Source: Rhytidiadelphus loreus
Taxonomy: Eukaryota; Streptophyta; Bryopsida; Hypnales; Hylocomiaceae
Direction: 5' to 3'
Assembly (NCBI GenBank): GCA_947034895.1
Contig: OX344763.1
Span: forward strand, 58,981,093-59,045,092
DNA: 64,000 nt
In this document: piece by piece, positions 40,301-52,324 of the stretch
Numbering within the stretch: the stretch's first letter is position 1
How the letters are laid out: the number at the start of each line of letters is the position of its first letter
The notes under the pieces: generated by a model
Seen by the model: only the letters and a program-made list of their open reading frames with translations
Told to the model about the DNA's origin: nothing
Database searches by the model: none
Made by a program: the position numbers and the translations under genes

Positions 40301-41345
40301 CCCTCTATTTTAAAGTGCACAAAAATGTAATCTCATGGAATTCATGTACAGAAATCTGGGAAAGAGGTTGTGCACGTTGCAAGTGCTCCTAAACTCATGA
40401 ATTAATCAAAAAAATATATAATTGGGAGTCACGATGAATGACTTTCTAATACGTGGAAATGAAATATTCGTGCACGAACCTAGCCCTCTATTTTAAAGTC
40501 CAAAATACTGTAATCTCATGGAATTCATGTACAGAAATTGGGGAAAGAGGTTGTGCAAGTTGCAAGTGCTCCTAAACTCATGAATTAATCAAAAAAATAT
40601 ATAATTGGTGGTCACGATGAATGACTTTCTAGTACGTGGAAATGAAATATTCGTGCACGAACCTTGCCCTCTATTTTAAAGTCGATAAAATTGTAATCTC
40701 ATGGAATTCATGTACAGAAATCTGGGAAAGGGCTTGTACAAGTTGCAAGTGCTCCTAAACTCATGAATTAATCAAAAAAATATATAATTGGTGGTCACGA
40801 TGAATGACTTTCTAGTACGTGGAAATGAAATATTCGTGCACGAACCTGGCCCTGTATTTTAAAGTCGACAAAATTGTAATCTCATGGAATTCATGTACAG
40901 AAATCTGGAAAAGAGGTTGTACAAGTTGCAAGTGCTCCTAAACTCATGAATTAATCAAAAAAATATATAATTGGTGGTCACGATGAATGACTTTTTAGTA
41001 CGTGGAAATGAAATATTCGTGCACGAACCTTGCCCTGTATTTTAAAGTCCACAAAATTGTAATCTCATGGAATTCATGTACAGAAATCTGGAAAAGAGGT
41101 TGTACAAGTTGCAAGTGCTCCTAAACTCATGAATTAATCAAGAAAATATATAATTGGTGGTCACGATGAATGACTTTCTAATACGTGGAAATGAAATATT
41201 CGTGCACGAAGCTGGCCCTGTATTTTAAAGTCGACAAAATTGTAATCTCATGGAATTCATGTACAGAAATCTGGAAAAGAAGTTGTACAAGTTGCAAGTG
41301 CTCCTAAACTCATGAATTAATCAAAAAAATATATATTTGGTGGTC
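37320..41345 (+). repeat. Mosaic 13/14-monomer duplication
   Basis: Monomers 37,320-37,868 correspond to 39,882-40,430 at an offset of 2562 bp (14 monomers). Monomers 38,052-38,966 correspond to 40,431-41,345 at 2379 bp (13 monomers). The difference is exactly one monomer: 37,869-38,051 has no partner. Diagnostic marks are GGGCTTGTACAAG, CTTTCTAATACG with CAAAAATGTAATC, CCAAAATACTG with GGGGAAAGAGG, and the rare CGAAGCTGGCCCTG. This is good evidence that length evolves here by gain or loss of whole monomers in register. Confidence 0.85.
37622..37631. other. Third palindrome CTTGTACAAG in the GGGCTTG subfamily (representative)
   Basis: Monomer positions 120-129. A G-to-C change at position 120, together with A at 125, gives a perfect 10-bp palindrome CTTGTACAAG. 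Copies lie near 37,439, 37,622, 38,354, 40,001, 40,184 and 40,733. The common forms have 8 bp of symmetry (TTGTACAA) or none (TTGTGCAA). Confidence 0.78.
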
Positions 41346-42076
41346 ACGATGAATGACTTTCTAGTACGTGAAAATGCAATATTCGTGGACGAATCTAGCC
41401 CTCTATTTTAAAGTCCAAAATATTGTAATCTCATGGAATTCATGTACAGAAATCTGGGAAAGAGGTTGTGCAAGTTGCAAGTGCTCCTAAACTCATGAAT
41501 TATTCAAAAAAATATATAATTGGTGGTCACGATGAATGACTTTCTAGTACGTGAAAATGCAATATTCGTGGACGAATCTAGCCCTCTATTTTAAAGTCCA
41601 AAATATTGTAATCTCATGGAATTCATGTACAGAAATCTGGGAAAGAGGTTGTACAAGTTGCAAGTGCTCCTAAATTCATGAATTAATCAAAAAAATATAT
41701 AATTGGTGGTCACGATGAATGACTTTCTAGTACGTGGAAATGAAATATTCCTGCAGGAACCTTGCCCTGTATTTTAAAGTCGACAAAATTGTAATCTCTT
41801 GGAATTCATGTACAGAAATCTGGGAAAGAGGTTGTGCAAGTTGCAAGTGCTCCTAAACTCATGAATTAATCAAAAAAATATATAATTGGTGGTCACGATG
41901 AATGACTTTCTAGTACGTGGAAATGAAATATTCGTGCACGAACCTAGCCCTCTATTTTAAAGTCCAAAATACTGTAATCTCATGGAATTCATGTACAGAA
42001 ATCGGGGAAAGAGGTTGTGCAAGTTGCAATGCTCCTAAATTCATGAATTAATCAAAAAAATATATAATTGGTGGTC
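41346..42076 (+). repeat. Partial copy of the seven-monomer core block
   Basis: Four monomers at 41,346, 41,529, 41,712 and 41,895 carry, in order, GTGGACGAATC, GTGGACGAATC, CCTGCAGGAACC with CTCTTGG, and CCAAAATACTG with CGGGGAAAG. This is the order of the first four monomers of the core block repeated to the right from 45,554. The fourth monomer is 182 bp, with GTTGCAATGCTCC in place of GTTGCAAGTGCTCC. The copy ends where the next monomer (42,077) is of another type. Confidence 0.8.
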
Positions 42077-44089
42077 ACGATGAATGACTTTCTAGTACGT
42101 GGAAATGAAATATTCGTGCTCGAACCTTGCCCTGTATTTTAAAGTCGATAAAATTGTAATCTCATGAAATTCATGTACAGAAATCTGGGAAAGAGGTTGT
42201 GCATGTTGCAAGTGCTCCTAAACTCATGAATTAATCAGAAAAATATATAATTGGCAGTCACGATGAATGACTTTCTAGTACGTGGAAATGAAATATTCGT
42301 GCACGAACCTGGCCCTCTATTTTAAAGTCCACAAAATTGTAATCTCATGAAATTCATTGAAAGAAATCTGGGAAAGAAGTTGTGCAAGTTGCAAGTGCTC
42401 CTAAACTCATGAATTAATCAACAAAATATATAATTGGGAGTCACGATGAATGACTTTCTAGTACGTGGAAATGAAATATTCGTGCAAGAACCTGGCCCTC
42501 TATTTTAAAGTCGACAAAATTGTAATCTCATGAAATTCATTGACAGAAATCTGGGAAAGAGGTTGTGCAAGTTGCAAGTGCTCCTAAACTCATGAATTAA
42601 TCAACAAAATATATAAATGGGAGTCACGATGAATGACTTTCTAGTACGTGGAAATGAAATATTCGTGCACGAACCTGGCCCTGTATTTTAAAGTCGACAA
42701 AATTGTAATCTCATGGAATTCATGTATAGAAATCTGGGAAAGAAGTTGTGCAAGTTGCAAGTGCTCCTAAACTCATGAATTAATCAACGAAATATATAAT
42801 TGGGAGTCACGATGAATGACTTTCTAGTACGTGGAAATAAAATATTCGTGCACAAACCTAGTCCTCTATTTTCAAGTCCACAAAATTGTAATCTCATGGA
42901 ATTCATGTACATAAATCTGGGAAAGAGGTTGTGCATGTTGCAAGTGCTCCTAAACTCATGAATTATTCAAAAAAATATATAATTGGTGGTCACGATGAAT
43001 GACTTTCTAGTACGTGAAAATGCAATATTCGTGCACGAACCTAGCCCTCTATTTTAAAGTCGAAAATATTGTAATCTCATGGAATTCATGTACAGAAATC
43101 TGGGAAAGAGGTTGTGCAAGTTGCAAGTGCTCCTAAACTCATGAATTAATCAAAAAAATATATAATTGGGAGTCACGATGAATGACTTTCTAGTACGTGG
43201 AAATGAAATATTCGTGCACGAACCTTGCCCTGTATTTTAAAGTCGACAAAATTGTAATCTCATGGAATTCATGTACAGAAATCTGGGAAAGAGGTTGTGC
43301 AAGTTGCAAGTGCTCCTAAACTCATGAATTATTCAAAAAAATATATAATTGGTGGTCACGATGAATGACTTTCTAGTACGTGGAAATGAAATATTCGTGT
43401 ATGAACCTGGCCCTCTATTTTAAAGTCGACAAAATTGTAATCTCATGAAATTCATTGAAAGAAATCTGGGAAAGAGGTTGTGCAAGTTGCAAGTGCTCCT
43501 AAACTCATGAATTAATCAAAAAAATATATAATTGGTGGTCACGATGAATGACTTTCTAGTATGTGGAAATGAAATATTCGTGCACGAACCTTGCCCTGTA
43601 TTTTAAAGTCGATAAAATTGTAATCTCATGGAATTCATGTACAAAAATCTGGGAAAGAGGTTGTGCATGTTGCAAGTGCTCCTAAACTCATGAATTAATC
43701 AAAAAAATATATAATTGGGAGTCACGATGAATGACTTTCTAGTACGTGGAAATGAAATATTCGTGCACGAACCTTGCCCTGTATTTTAAAGTCGATAAAA
43801 TTGTAATCTCATGAAATTCATGTACAGAAATCTGGGAAAGAGGTTGTGCAAGTTGCAAGTGCTCCTAAACTCATGAATTAATCAAAAAAATATATAATTG
43901 GGAGTCACGATGAATGACTTTCTAGTACGTGGAAATGAAATATTCGTGCACGAACTTGGCCCTCTATTTTAAAGTCGATAAAATTGTAATCTCATGAAAT
44001 TCATGTACAGAAATCTGGAAAAGAGGTTGTGCAAGTTGCAAGTGCTCCTAAACTCATGAATTAATCAAAAAAATATATAATTGGGAGTC

Positions 44090-44455
44090 AGGATGAATGA
44101 CTTTCTAATACGTGGAAATGAAATATTCGTGCACCAACCTGGCCCTCTATTTTAAAGTGCACAAAAATGTAATCTCATGGAATTCATGTACAGAAATCTG
44201 GGAAAGAGGTTGTGCACGTTGCAAGTGCTCCTAAACTCATGAATTAATCAAAAAAATATATAATTGGGAGTCAGGATGAATGACTTTCTAGTACGTGGAA
44301 ATGAAATATTCGTGCACGAACCTGGCCCTCTATTTTAAAGTCCACAAAAATGTAATCTCATGGAATTCATGTACAGAAATCTGGGAAAGAGGTTGTGCAA
44401 GTTGCAAGTGCTCCTAAATTCATGAATTAATCAAAAAAATATATAATTGGGAGTC
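44090..44455 (+). repeat. Two monomers with changed entry box (GTCAGGATG)
   Basis: The monomers at 44,090 and 44,273 read GTCAGGATGAATG where nearly all others read GTCACGATGAATG. The first also has TTCTAATACG and CGTGCACCAACC. The box is otherwise among the most constant parts of the array, so a shared change in two neighbours suggests local duplication of one mutated monomer. Confidence 0.75.
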
Positions 44456-45553
44456 ACGATGAATGACTTTCTAGTACGTGGAAATGAAATATTCGTGCAC
44501 GAACCTTGCCCTGTATTTTAAAGTCGACAAAATTGTAATCTCATGGAATTCATGTACAGAAATCTGGGAAAGAGGTTGTGCACGTTGCAAGTGCTCCTAA
44601 ATTCATGAATTAATCAAAAAAATATATAATTGGTGGTCACGATGAATGACTTTCTAGTACGTGGAAATGAAATATTCGTACACGAACCTAGCCCTCTATT
44701 TTAAAGTCCAAAATACTGTAATCTCATGGAATTCATGTACAGAAATCGGGGAAAGAGGTTGTGCAAGTTGCAAGTGCTCCTAAACTCATGAATTAATCAA
44801 AAAAATATATAATTGGTGGTCACGATGAATGACTTTCTAGTACGTGGAAATGAAATATTCGTGCACGAACCTTGCCCTCTATTTTAAAGTCGATAAAATT
44901 GTAATCTCATGGAATTCATGTACAGAAATCTGGGAAAGAGGTTGTGCACGTTGCAAGTGCTCCTAAATTCATGAATTAATCAAAAAAATATATAATTGGT
45001 GGTCACGATGAATGACTTTCTAGTACGTGGAAATGAAATATTCGTGCTCGAACCTGGCCCTGTATTTTAAAGTCGACAAAATTGTAATCTCATGGAATTC
45101 ATGTACAGAAATCTGGAAAAGAGGTTGTACAAGTTGCAAGTGCTCCTAAACTCATGAATTAATCAAAAAAATATATAATTGGTGGTCACGATGAATGACT
45201 TTCTAGTACGTGGAAATGAAATATTCGTGCACGAACATTGCCCTCTATTTTAAAGTCGATAAAATTGTAATCTCATGGAATTCATGTACAGAAATCTGGG
45301 AAAGAGGTTGTGCAAGTTGCAAGTGCTCCTAAACTCATGAATTAATCAAAAAAATATATAATTGGTGGTCACGATGAATGACTTTCTAGTACGTGGAAAT
45401 GAAATATTCGTGCACGAACCTGGCCCTGTATTTTAAAGTCGACAAAATTGTAATCCTATGGAATTCATGTACAGAAATCAGGAAAAGAGGTTGTACAAGT
45501 TGCAAGTGCTCCTAAACTCATGAATTAATCAAAAAAATATATAATTGGTGGTC

Positions 45554-46834
45554 ACGATGAATGACTTTCTAGTACGTGGAAATGCAATATTCGTGGACGA
45601 ATCTAGCCCTCTATTTTAAAGTCCAAAATATTGTAATCTCATGGAATTCATGTACAGAAATCTGGGAAAGAGGTTGTGCAAGTTGCAAGTGCTCCTAAAC
45701 TCATGAATTATTCAAAAAAATATATAATTGGTGGTCACGATGAATGACTTTCTAGTACGTGAAAATGCAATATTCGAGGACGAATCTAGCCCTCTATTTT
45801 AAAGTCCAAAATATTGTAATCTCATGGAATTCATGTACAGAAATCTGGGAAAGAGGTTGTGCAAGTTGCAAGTGCTCCTAAATTCATGAATTTATCAAAA
45901 AAATATATAATTGGTGGTCACGATGAATGACTTTCTAGTACGTGGAAATGAAATATTCCTGCAGGAACCTTGCCCTGTATTTTAAAGTCGACAAAATTGT
46001 AATCTCTTGGAATTCATGTACAGAAATCTGGGAAAGAGGTTGTGCAAGTTGCAAGTGCTCCTAAACTCATGAATTAATCAAAAAAATATATAATTGGTGG
46101 TCACGATGAATGACTTTCTAGTACGTGGAAATGAAATATTCGTGCACGAACCTGGCCCTCTATTTTAAAGTCCAAAATACTGTAATCTCATGGAATTCAT
46201 GTACAGAAATCGGGGAAAGAGGTTGTACAAGTTGCAAGTGCTCCTAAACTCATGAATTAATCAAAAAAATATATAATTGGTGGTCACGATGAATGACTTT
46301 CTAGTACGTGGAAATGAAATATTCGTGCACGAACATTGCCCTCTATTTTAAAGTCGATAAAACTGTAATCTCATGGAATTCATGTACAGAAATCTGGGAA
46401 AGAGGTTGTGCAAGTTGCAAGTGCTCCTAAACTCATGAATTAATCAAAAAAATATATAATTGGTGGTCACGATGAATGACTTTCTAGTACGTGGAAATGA
46501 AATATTCGTGCACGAACCTGGCCCTGTATTTTAAAGTCGACAAAATTGTAATCTCATGGAATTCATGTACAGAAATCTGGAAAAGAGGTTGTACAAGTTG
46601 CAAGTGCTCCTAAACTCATGAATTAATCAAAAAAATATATAATTGGTGGTCACGATGAATGACTTTCTAGTACGTGGAAATGAAATATTCGTGCACGAAC
46701 CTGGCCCTGTATTTTAAAGTCGACAAAATTGTAATCTCATGGAATTCATGTACAGAAATCTGGAAAAGAGGTTGTACAAGTTGCAAGTGCTCCTAAACTC
46801 ATGAATTAATCAAAAAAATATATAATTGGTGGTC
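45554..46834 (+). repeat. Seven-monomer core block, copy 1 (1281 bp)
   Basis: Monomer order: GTGGACGAATC; CGAGGACGAATC; CCTGCAGGAACC with CTCTTGG; CCAAAATACTG; GAACATTGCCCTCT with GATAAAACTG; CCTGGCCCTG; CCTGGCCCTG. The same order recurs from 47,384, 49,580 and 53,240, so copies are spaced by 10, 12 and 20 monomers. Three further monomers (46,835-47,383) fill the gap before the next copy. Confidence 0.88.
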
Positions 46835-47383
46835 ACGATGAATGACTTTCTAGTACGTGGAAATGAAATATTCGTGCACGAACATTGCCCTGTATTTTAA
46901 AGTCGACAAAATTGTAATCTTATGGAATTCATGTACAGAAATCAGGAAAAGAGGTTGTACAAGTTGCAAGTGCTCCTAAACTCATGAATTAATCAAAAAA
47001 ATATATAATTGGTGGTCACGATGAATGACTTTCTAGTACGTGGAAATGCAATATTCGTGGACGAATCTAGCCCTCTATTTTAAAGTCGAAAATATTGTAA
47101 TCTCATGGAATTCATGTACAGAAATCTGGAAAAGAGGTTGTGCAAGTTGCAAGTGCTCCTAAACTCATGAATTAATCAAAAAAATATATAATTGGTGGTC
47201 ACGATGAATGACTTTCTAGTACGTGGAAATGAAATATTCGTGCACGAACCTGGCCCTGTATTTTAAAGTCGACAAAATTGTAATCTTATGGAATTCATGT
47301 ACAGAAATCAGGAAAAGAGGTTGTACAAGTTGCAAGTGCTCCTAAACTCATGAATTAATCAAAAAAATATATAATTGGTGGTC

Positions 47384-48664
47384 ACGATGAATGACTTTCT
47401 AGTACGTGGAAATGCAATATTCGTGGACGAATCTAGCCCTCTATTTTAAAGTCCAAAATATTGTAATCTCATGGAATTCATGTACAGAAATCTGGGAAAG
47501 AGGTTGTGCAAGTTGCAAGTGCTCCTAAACTCATGAATTATTCAAAAAAATATATAATTGGTGGTCACGATGAATGACTTTCTAGTACGTGAAAATGCAA
47601 TATTCGAGGACGAATCTAGCCCTCTATTTTAAAGTCCAAAATATTGTAATCTCATGGAATTCATGTACAGAAATCTGGGAAAGAGGTTGTGCAAGTTGCA
47701 AGTGCTCCTAAATTCATGAATTTATCAAAAAAATATATAATTGGTGGTCACGATGAATGACTTTCTAGTACGTGTAAATGAAATATTCCTGCAGGAACCT
47801 TGCCCTGTATTTTAAAGTCGACAAAATTGTAATCTCTTGGAATTCATGTACAGAAATCTGGGAAAGAGGTTGTGCAAGTTGCAAGTGCTCCTAAACTCAT
47901 GAATTATTCAAAAAAATATATAATTGGTGGTCACGATGAATGACTTTCTAGTACGTGGAAATGAAATATTCGTGCACGAACCTGGCCCTCTATTTTAAAG
48001 TCCAAAATACTGTAATCTCATGGAATTCATGTACAGAAATCTGGGAAAGAGGTTGTGCAAGTTGCAAGTGCTCCTAAACTCATGAATTAATCAAAAAAAT
48101 ATATAATTGGTGGTCACGATGAATGACTTTCTAGTACGTGGAAATGAAATATTCGTGCACGAACATTGCCCTCTATTTTAAAGTCGATAAAACTGTAATC
48201 TCATGGAATTCATGTACAGAAATCTGGGAAAGAGGTTGTGCAAGTTGCAAGTGCTCCTAAACTCATGAATTAATCAAAAAAATATATAATTGGTGGTCAC
48301 GATGAATGACTTTCTAGTACGTGGAAATGAAATATTCGTGCACGAACCTGGCCCTGTATTTTAAAGTCGACAAAATTGTAATCTCATGGAATTCATGTAC
48401 AGAAATCTGGAAAAGAGGTTGTACAAGTTGCAAGTGCTCCTAAACTCATGAATTAATCAAAAAAATATATAATTGGTGGTCACGATGAATGACTTTCTAG
48501 TACGTGGAAATGAAATATTCGTGCACGAACCTGGCCCTGTATTTTAAAGTCGACAAAATTGTAATCTCATGGAATTCATGTACAGAAATCTGGAAAAGAG
48601 GTTGTACAAGTTGCAAGTGCTCCTAAACTCATGAATTAATCAAAAAAATATATAATTGGTGGTC
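47384..48664 (+). repeat. Seven-monomer core block, copy 2
   Basis: Same order as the block at 45,554, offset 1830 bp. Small differences: GTACGTGTAAATG in the third monomer, and CTGGGAAAG instead of CGGGGAAAG in the fourth. It is followed by GAACATTGCC monomers, not by the types that follow copy 1, so the unit end has changed. Confidence 0.87.
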
Positions 48665-51226
48665 ACGATGAATGACTTTCTAGTACGTGGAAATGAAATA
48701 TTCGTGCACGAACATTGCCCTCTATTTTAAAGTCGATAAAACTGTAATCTCATGGAATTCATGTACAGAAATCTGGAAAAGAGGTTGTACAAGTTGCAAG
48801 TGCTCCTAAACTCATGAATTAATCAAAAAAATATATAATTGGTGGTCACGATGAATGACTTTCTAGTACGTGGAAATGAAATATTCGTGCACGAACATTG
48901 CCCTCTATTTTAAAGTCGATAAAATTGTAATCTCATGGAATTCATGTACAGAAATCTGGGAAAGAGGTTGTGCAAGTTGCAAGTGCTCCTAAACTCATGA
49001 ATTAATCAAAAAAATATATAATTGGTGGTCACGATGAATGACTTTCTAGTACGTGGAAATGAAATATTCGTGCACGAACATTGCCCTCTATTTTAAAGTC
49101 GATAAAATTGTAATCTCATGGAATTCATGTACAGAAATCTGGGAAAGAGGTTGTGCAAGTTGCAAGTGCTCCTAAACTCATGAATTAATCAAAAAAATAT
49201 ATAATTGGTGGTCACGATGAATGACTTTCTAGTACGTGGAAATGAAATATTCCTGCAGGAACTTGGCCCTGTATTATGAAGTCGACAAAATTGTAATCTC
49301 ATGGAATTCATGTACAGAAATCTGGAAAAGAGGTTGTACAAGTTGCAAGTGCTCCTAAACTCATGAATTAATCAAGAAAATATATAATTGGTGGTCACGA
49401 TGAATGACTTTCTAGTACGTGGAAATGAAATATTCGTGCACGAACCTGGCCCTGTATTTTAAAGTCGACAAAATTGTAATCTTATGGAATTCATGTACAG
49501 AAATCTGGAAAAGAGGTTGTACAAGTTGCAAGTGCTCCTAAACTCATGAATTAATCAAAAAAATATATAATTGGTGGTCACGATGAATGACTTTCTAGTA
49601 CGTGGAAATGCAATATTCGTGGACGAATCTAGCCCTCTATTTTAAAGTCCAAAATATTGTAATCTCATGGAATTCATGTACAGAAATCTGGGAAAGAGGT
49701 TGTGCAAGTTGCAAGTGCTCCTAAACTCATGAATTAATCAAAAAAATATATAATTGGTGGTCACGATGAATGACTTTCTAGTACGTGAAAATGCAATATT
49801 CGAGGACGAATCTAGCCCTCTATTTTAAAGTCCAAAATATTGTAATCTCATGGAATTCATGTACAGAAATCTGGGAAAGAGGTTGTGCAAGTTGCAAGTG
49901 CTCCTAAATTCATGAATTAATCAAAAAAATATATAATTGGTGGTCACGATGAATGACTTTCTAGTACGTGGAAATGAAATATTCCTGCAGGAACCTTGCC
50001 CTGTATTTTAAAGTCGACAAAATTGTAATCTCTTGGAATTCATGTACAGAAATCTGGGAAAGAGGTTGTGCAAGTTGCAAGTGCTCCTAAACTCATGAAT
50101 TAATCAAAAAAATATATAATTGGTGGTCACGATGAATGACTTTCTAGTACGTGGAAATGCAATATTCGTGCACGAACCTGGCCCTCTATTTTAAAGTCCA
50201 AAATACTGTAATCTCATGGAATTCATGTACAGAAATCGGGGAAAGAGGTTGTTCAAGTTGCAAGTGCTCCTAAACTCATGAATTAATCAAAAAAATATAT
50301 AATTGGGGGTCACGATGAATGACTTTCTAGTACGTGGAAATGAAATATTCGTGCACGAACATTGCCCTCTATTTTAAAGTCGATAAAACTGTAATCTCAT
50401 GGAATTCATGTACAGAAATCTGGGAAAGAGGTTGTGCAAGTTGCAAGTGCTCCTAAACTCATGAATTAATCAAAAAAATATATAATTGGTGGTCACGATG
50501 AATGACTTTCTAGTACGTGGAAATGAAATATTCGTGCACGAACCTTGCCCTGTATTTTAAAGTCGACAAAATTGTAATCTCATGGAATTCATGTACAGAA
50601 ATCTGGAAAAGAGGTTGTACAAGTTGCAAGTGCTCCTAAACTCATGAATTAATCAAAAAAATATATAATTGGTGGTCACGATGAATGACTTTCTAGTACG
50701 TGGAAATGAAATATTCGTGCACGAACCTGGCCCTGTATTTTAAAGTCGACAAAATTGTAATCTCATGGAATTCATGTACAGAAATCTGGAAAAGAGGTTG
50801 TACAAGTTGCAAGTGCTCCTAAACTCATGAATTAATCAAAAACATATATAATTGGTGGTCACGATGAATGACTTTCTAGTACGTGGAAATGAAATATTCG
50901 TGCACGAACATTGCCCTCTATTTTAAAGTCGATAAAATTGTAATCTCATGGAATTCATGTACAGAAATCTGGAAAAGAGGTTGTACAAGTTGCAAGTGCT
51001 CCTAAACTCATGAATTAATCAAAAAAATATATAATTGGTGGTCACGATGAATGACTTTCTAGTACGTGGAAATGAAATATTCGTGCACGAACATTGCCCT
51101 CTATTTTAAAGTCGATAAAACTGTAATCTCATGGAATTCATGTACAGAAATCTGGGAAAGAGGTTGTGCAAGTTGCAAGTGCTCCTAAACTCATGAATTA
51201 ATCAAAAAAATATATAATTGGTGGTC
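48665..51226 (+). repeat. Fourteen-monomer block, left copy (offset 3660 bp)
   Basis: Bases 48,665-51,226 repeat at 52,325-54,886, an offset of exactly 20 monomers. The block includes the unusual CCTGCAGGAACTTGGCCC/TATTATGAAG monomer (49,214 and 52,874) and a full seven-monomer core (49,580-50,860). Before 48,665 and after 51,226 the monomer types no longer correspond. A few monomers inside differ, for example GAACCTTGCC versus GAACCTGGCC at 50,495/54,155, and GGGGGTC versus GGTGGTC near 50,306. Confidence 0.88.
49982..49993. other. Variant palindrome TTCCTGCAGGAA with paired changes (representative)
   Basis: The same monomer positions (37-48) carry G-to-C at position 40 and C-to-G at position 45. 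Together these restore perfect 12-bp symmetry. The variant also occurs in the monomers starting at 41,712, 45,920, 47,750, 49,214, 52,874, 53,606, 55,802, 56,168, 57,632 and 62,939. Single-change forms exist too: TTCCTGCACGAA is frequent at 55-63 kb, and TTCGTGCAGGAA occurs at 34,613 and 57,302. Confidence 0.88.
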
Positions 51227-52324
51227 ACGATGAATGACTTTCTAGTACGTGGAAATGAAATATTCGTGCACGAACCTGGCCCTGTATTTTAAAGTCGACA
51301 AAATTGTAATCTCATGGAATTCATGTACAGAAATCTGGAAAAGAGGTTGTACAAGTTGCAAGTGCTCCTAAACTCATGAATTAATCAAAAAAATATATAA
51401 TTGGTGGTCACGATGAATGACTTTCTAGTACGTGGAAATGAAATATTCGTGCACGAACCTGGCCCTGTATTTTAAAGTCGACAAAATTGTAATCTCATGG
51501 AATTCATGTACAGAAATCTGGAAAAGAGGTTGTACAAGTTGCAAGTGCTCCTAAACTCATGAATTAATCAAAAAAATATATAATTGGTGGTCACGATGAA
51601 TGACTTTCTAGTACGTGGAAATGAAATATTCGTGCACGAACATTGCCCTCTATTTTAAAGTCGATAAAATTGTAATCTCATGGAATTCATGTACAGAAAT
51701 CTGGAAAAGAGGTTGTACAAGTTGCAAGTGCTCCTAAACTCATGAATTAATCAAAAAAATATATAATTGGTGGTCACGATGAATAACTTTCTAGTACGTG
51801 GAAATGAAATATTCGTGCACGAACATTGCCCTCTATTTTAAAGTCGATAAAATTGTAATCTCATGGAATTCATGTACAGAAATCTGGGAAAGAGGTTGTG
51901 CAAGTTGCAAGTGCTCCTAAACTCATGAATTAATCAAAAAAATATATAATTGGTGGTCACGATGAATGACTTTCTAGTACGTGGAAATGAAATATTCGTG
52001 CACGAACCTGGCCCTGTATTTTAAAGTCGACAAAATTGTAATCTCATGGAATTCATGTACAGAAATCTGGAAAAGAGGTTGTACAAGTTGCAAGTGCTCC
52101 TAAACTCATGAATTAATCAAAAAAATATATAATTGGTGGTCACGATGAATGACTTTCTAGTACGTGGAAATGAAATATTCGTGCACGAACATTGCCCTCT
52201 ATTTTAAAGTCGATAAAACTGTAATCTCATGGAATTCATGTACAGAAATCTGGAAAAGAGGTTGTACAAGTTGCAAGTGCTCCTAAACTCATGAATTAAT
52301 CAAAAAAATATATAATTGGTGGTC

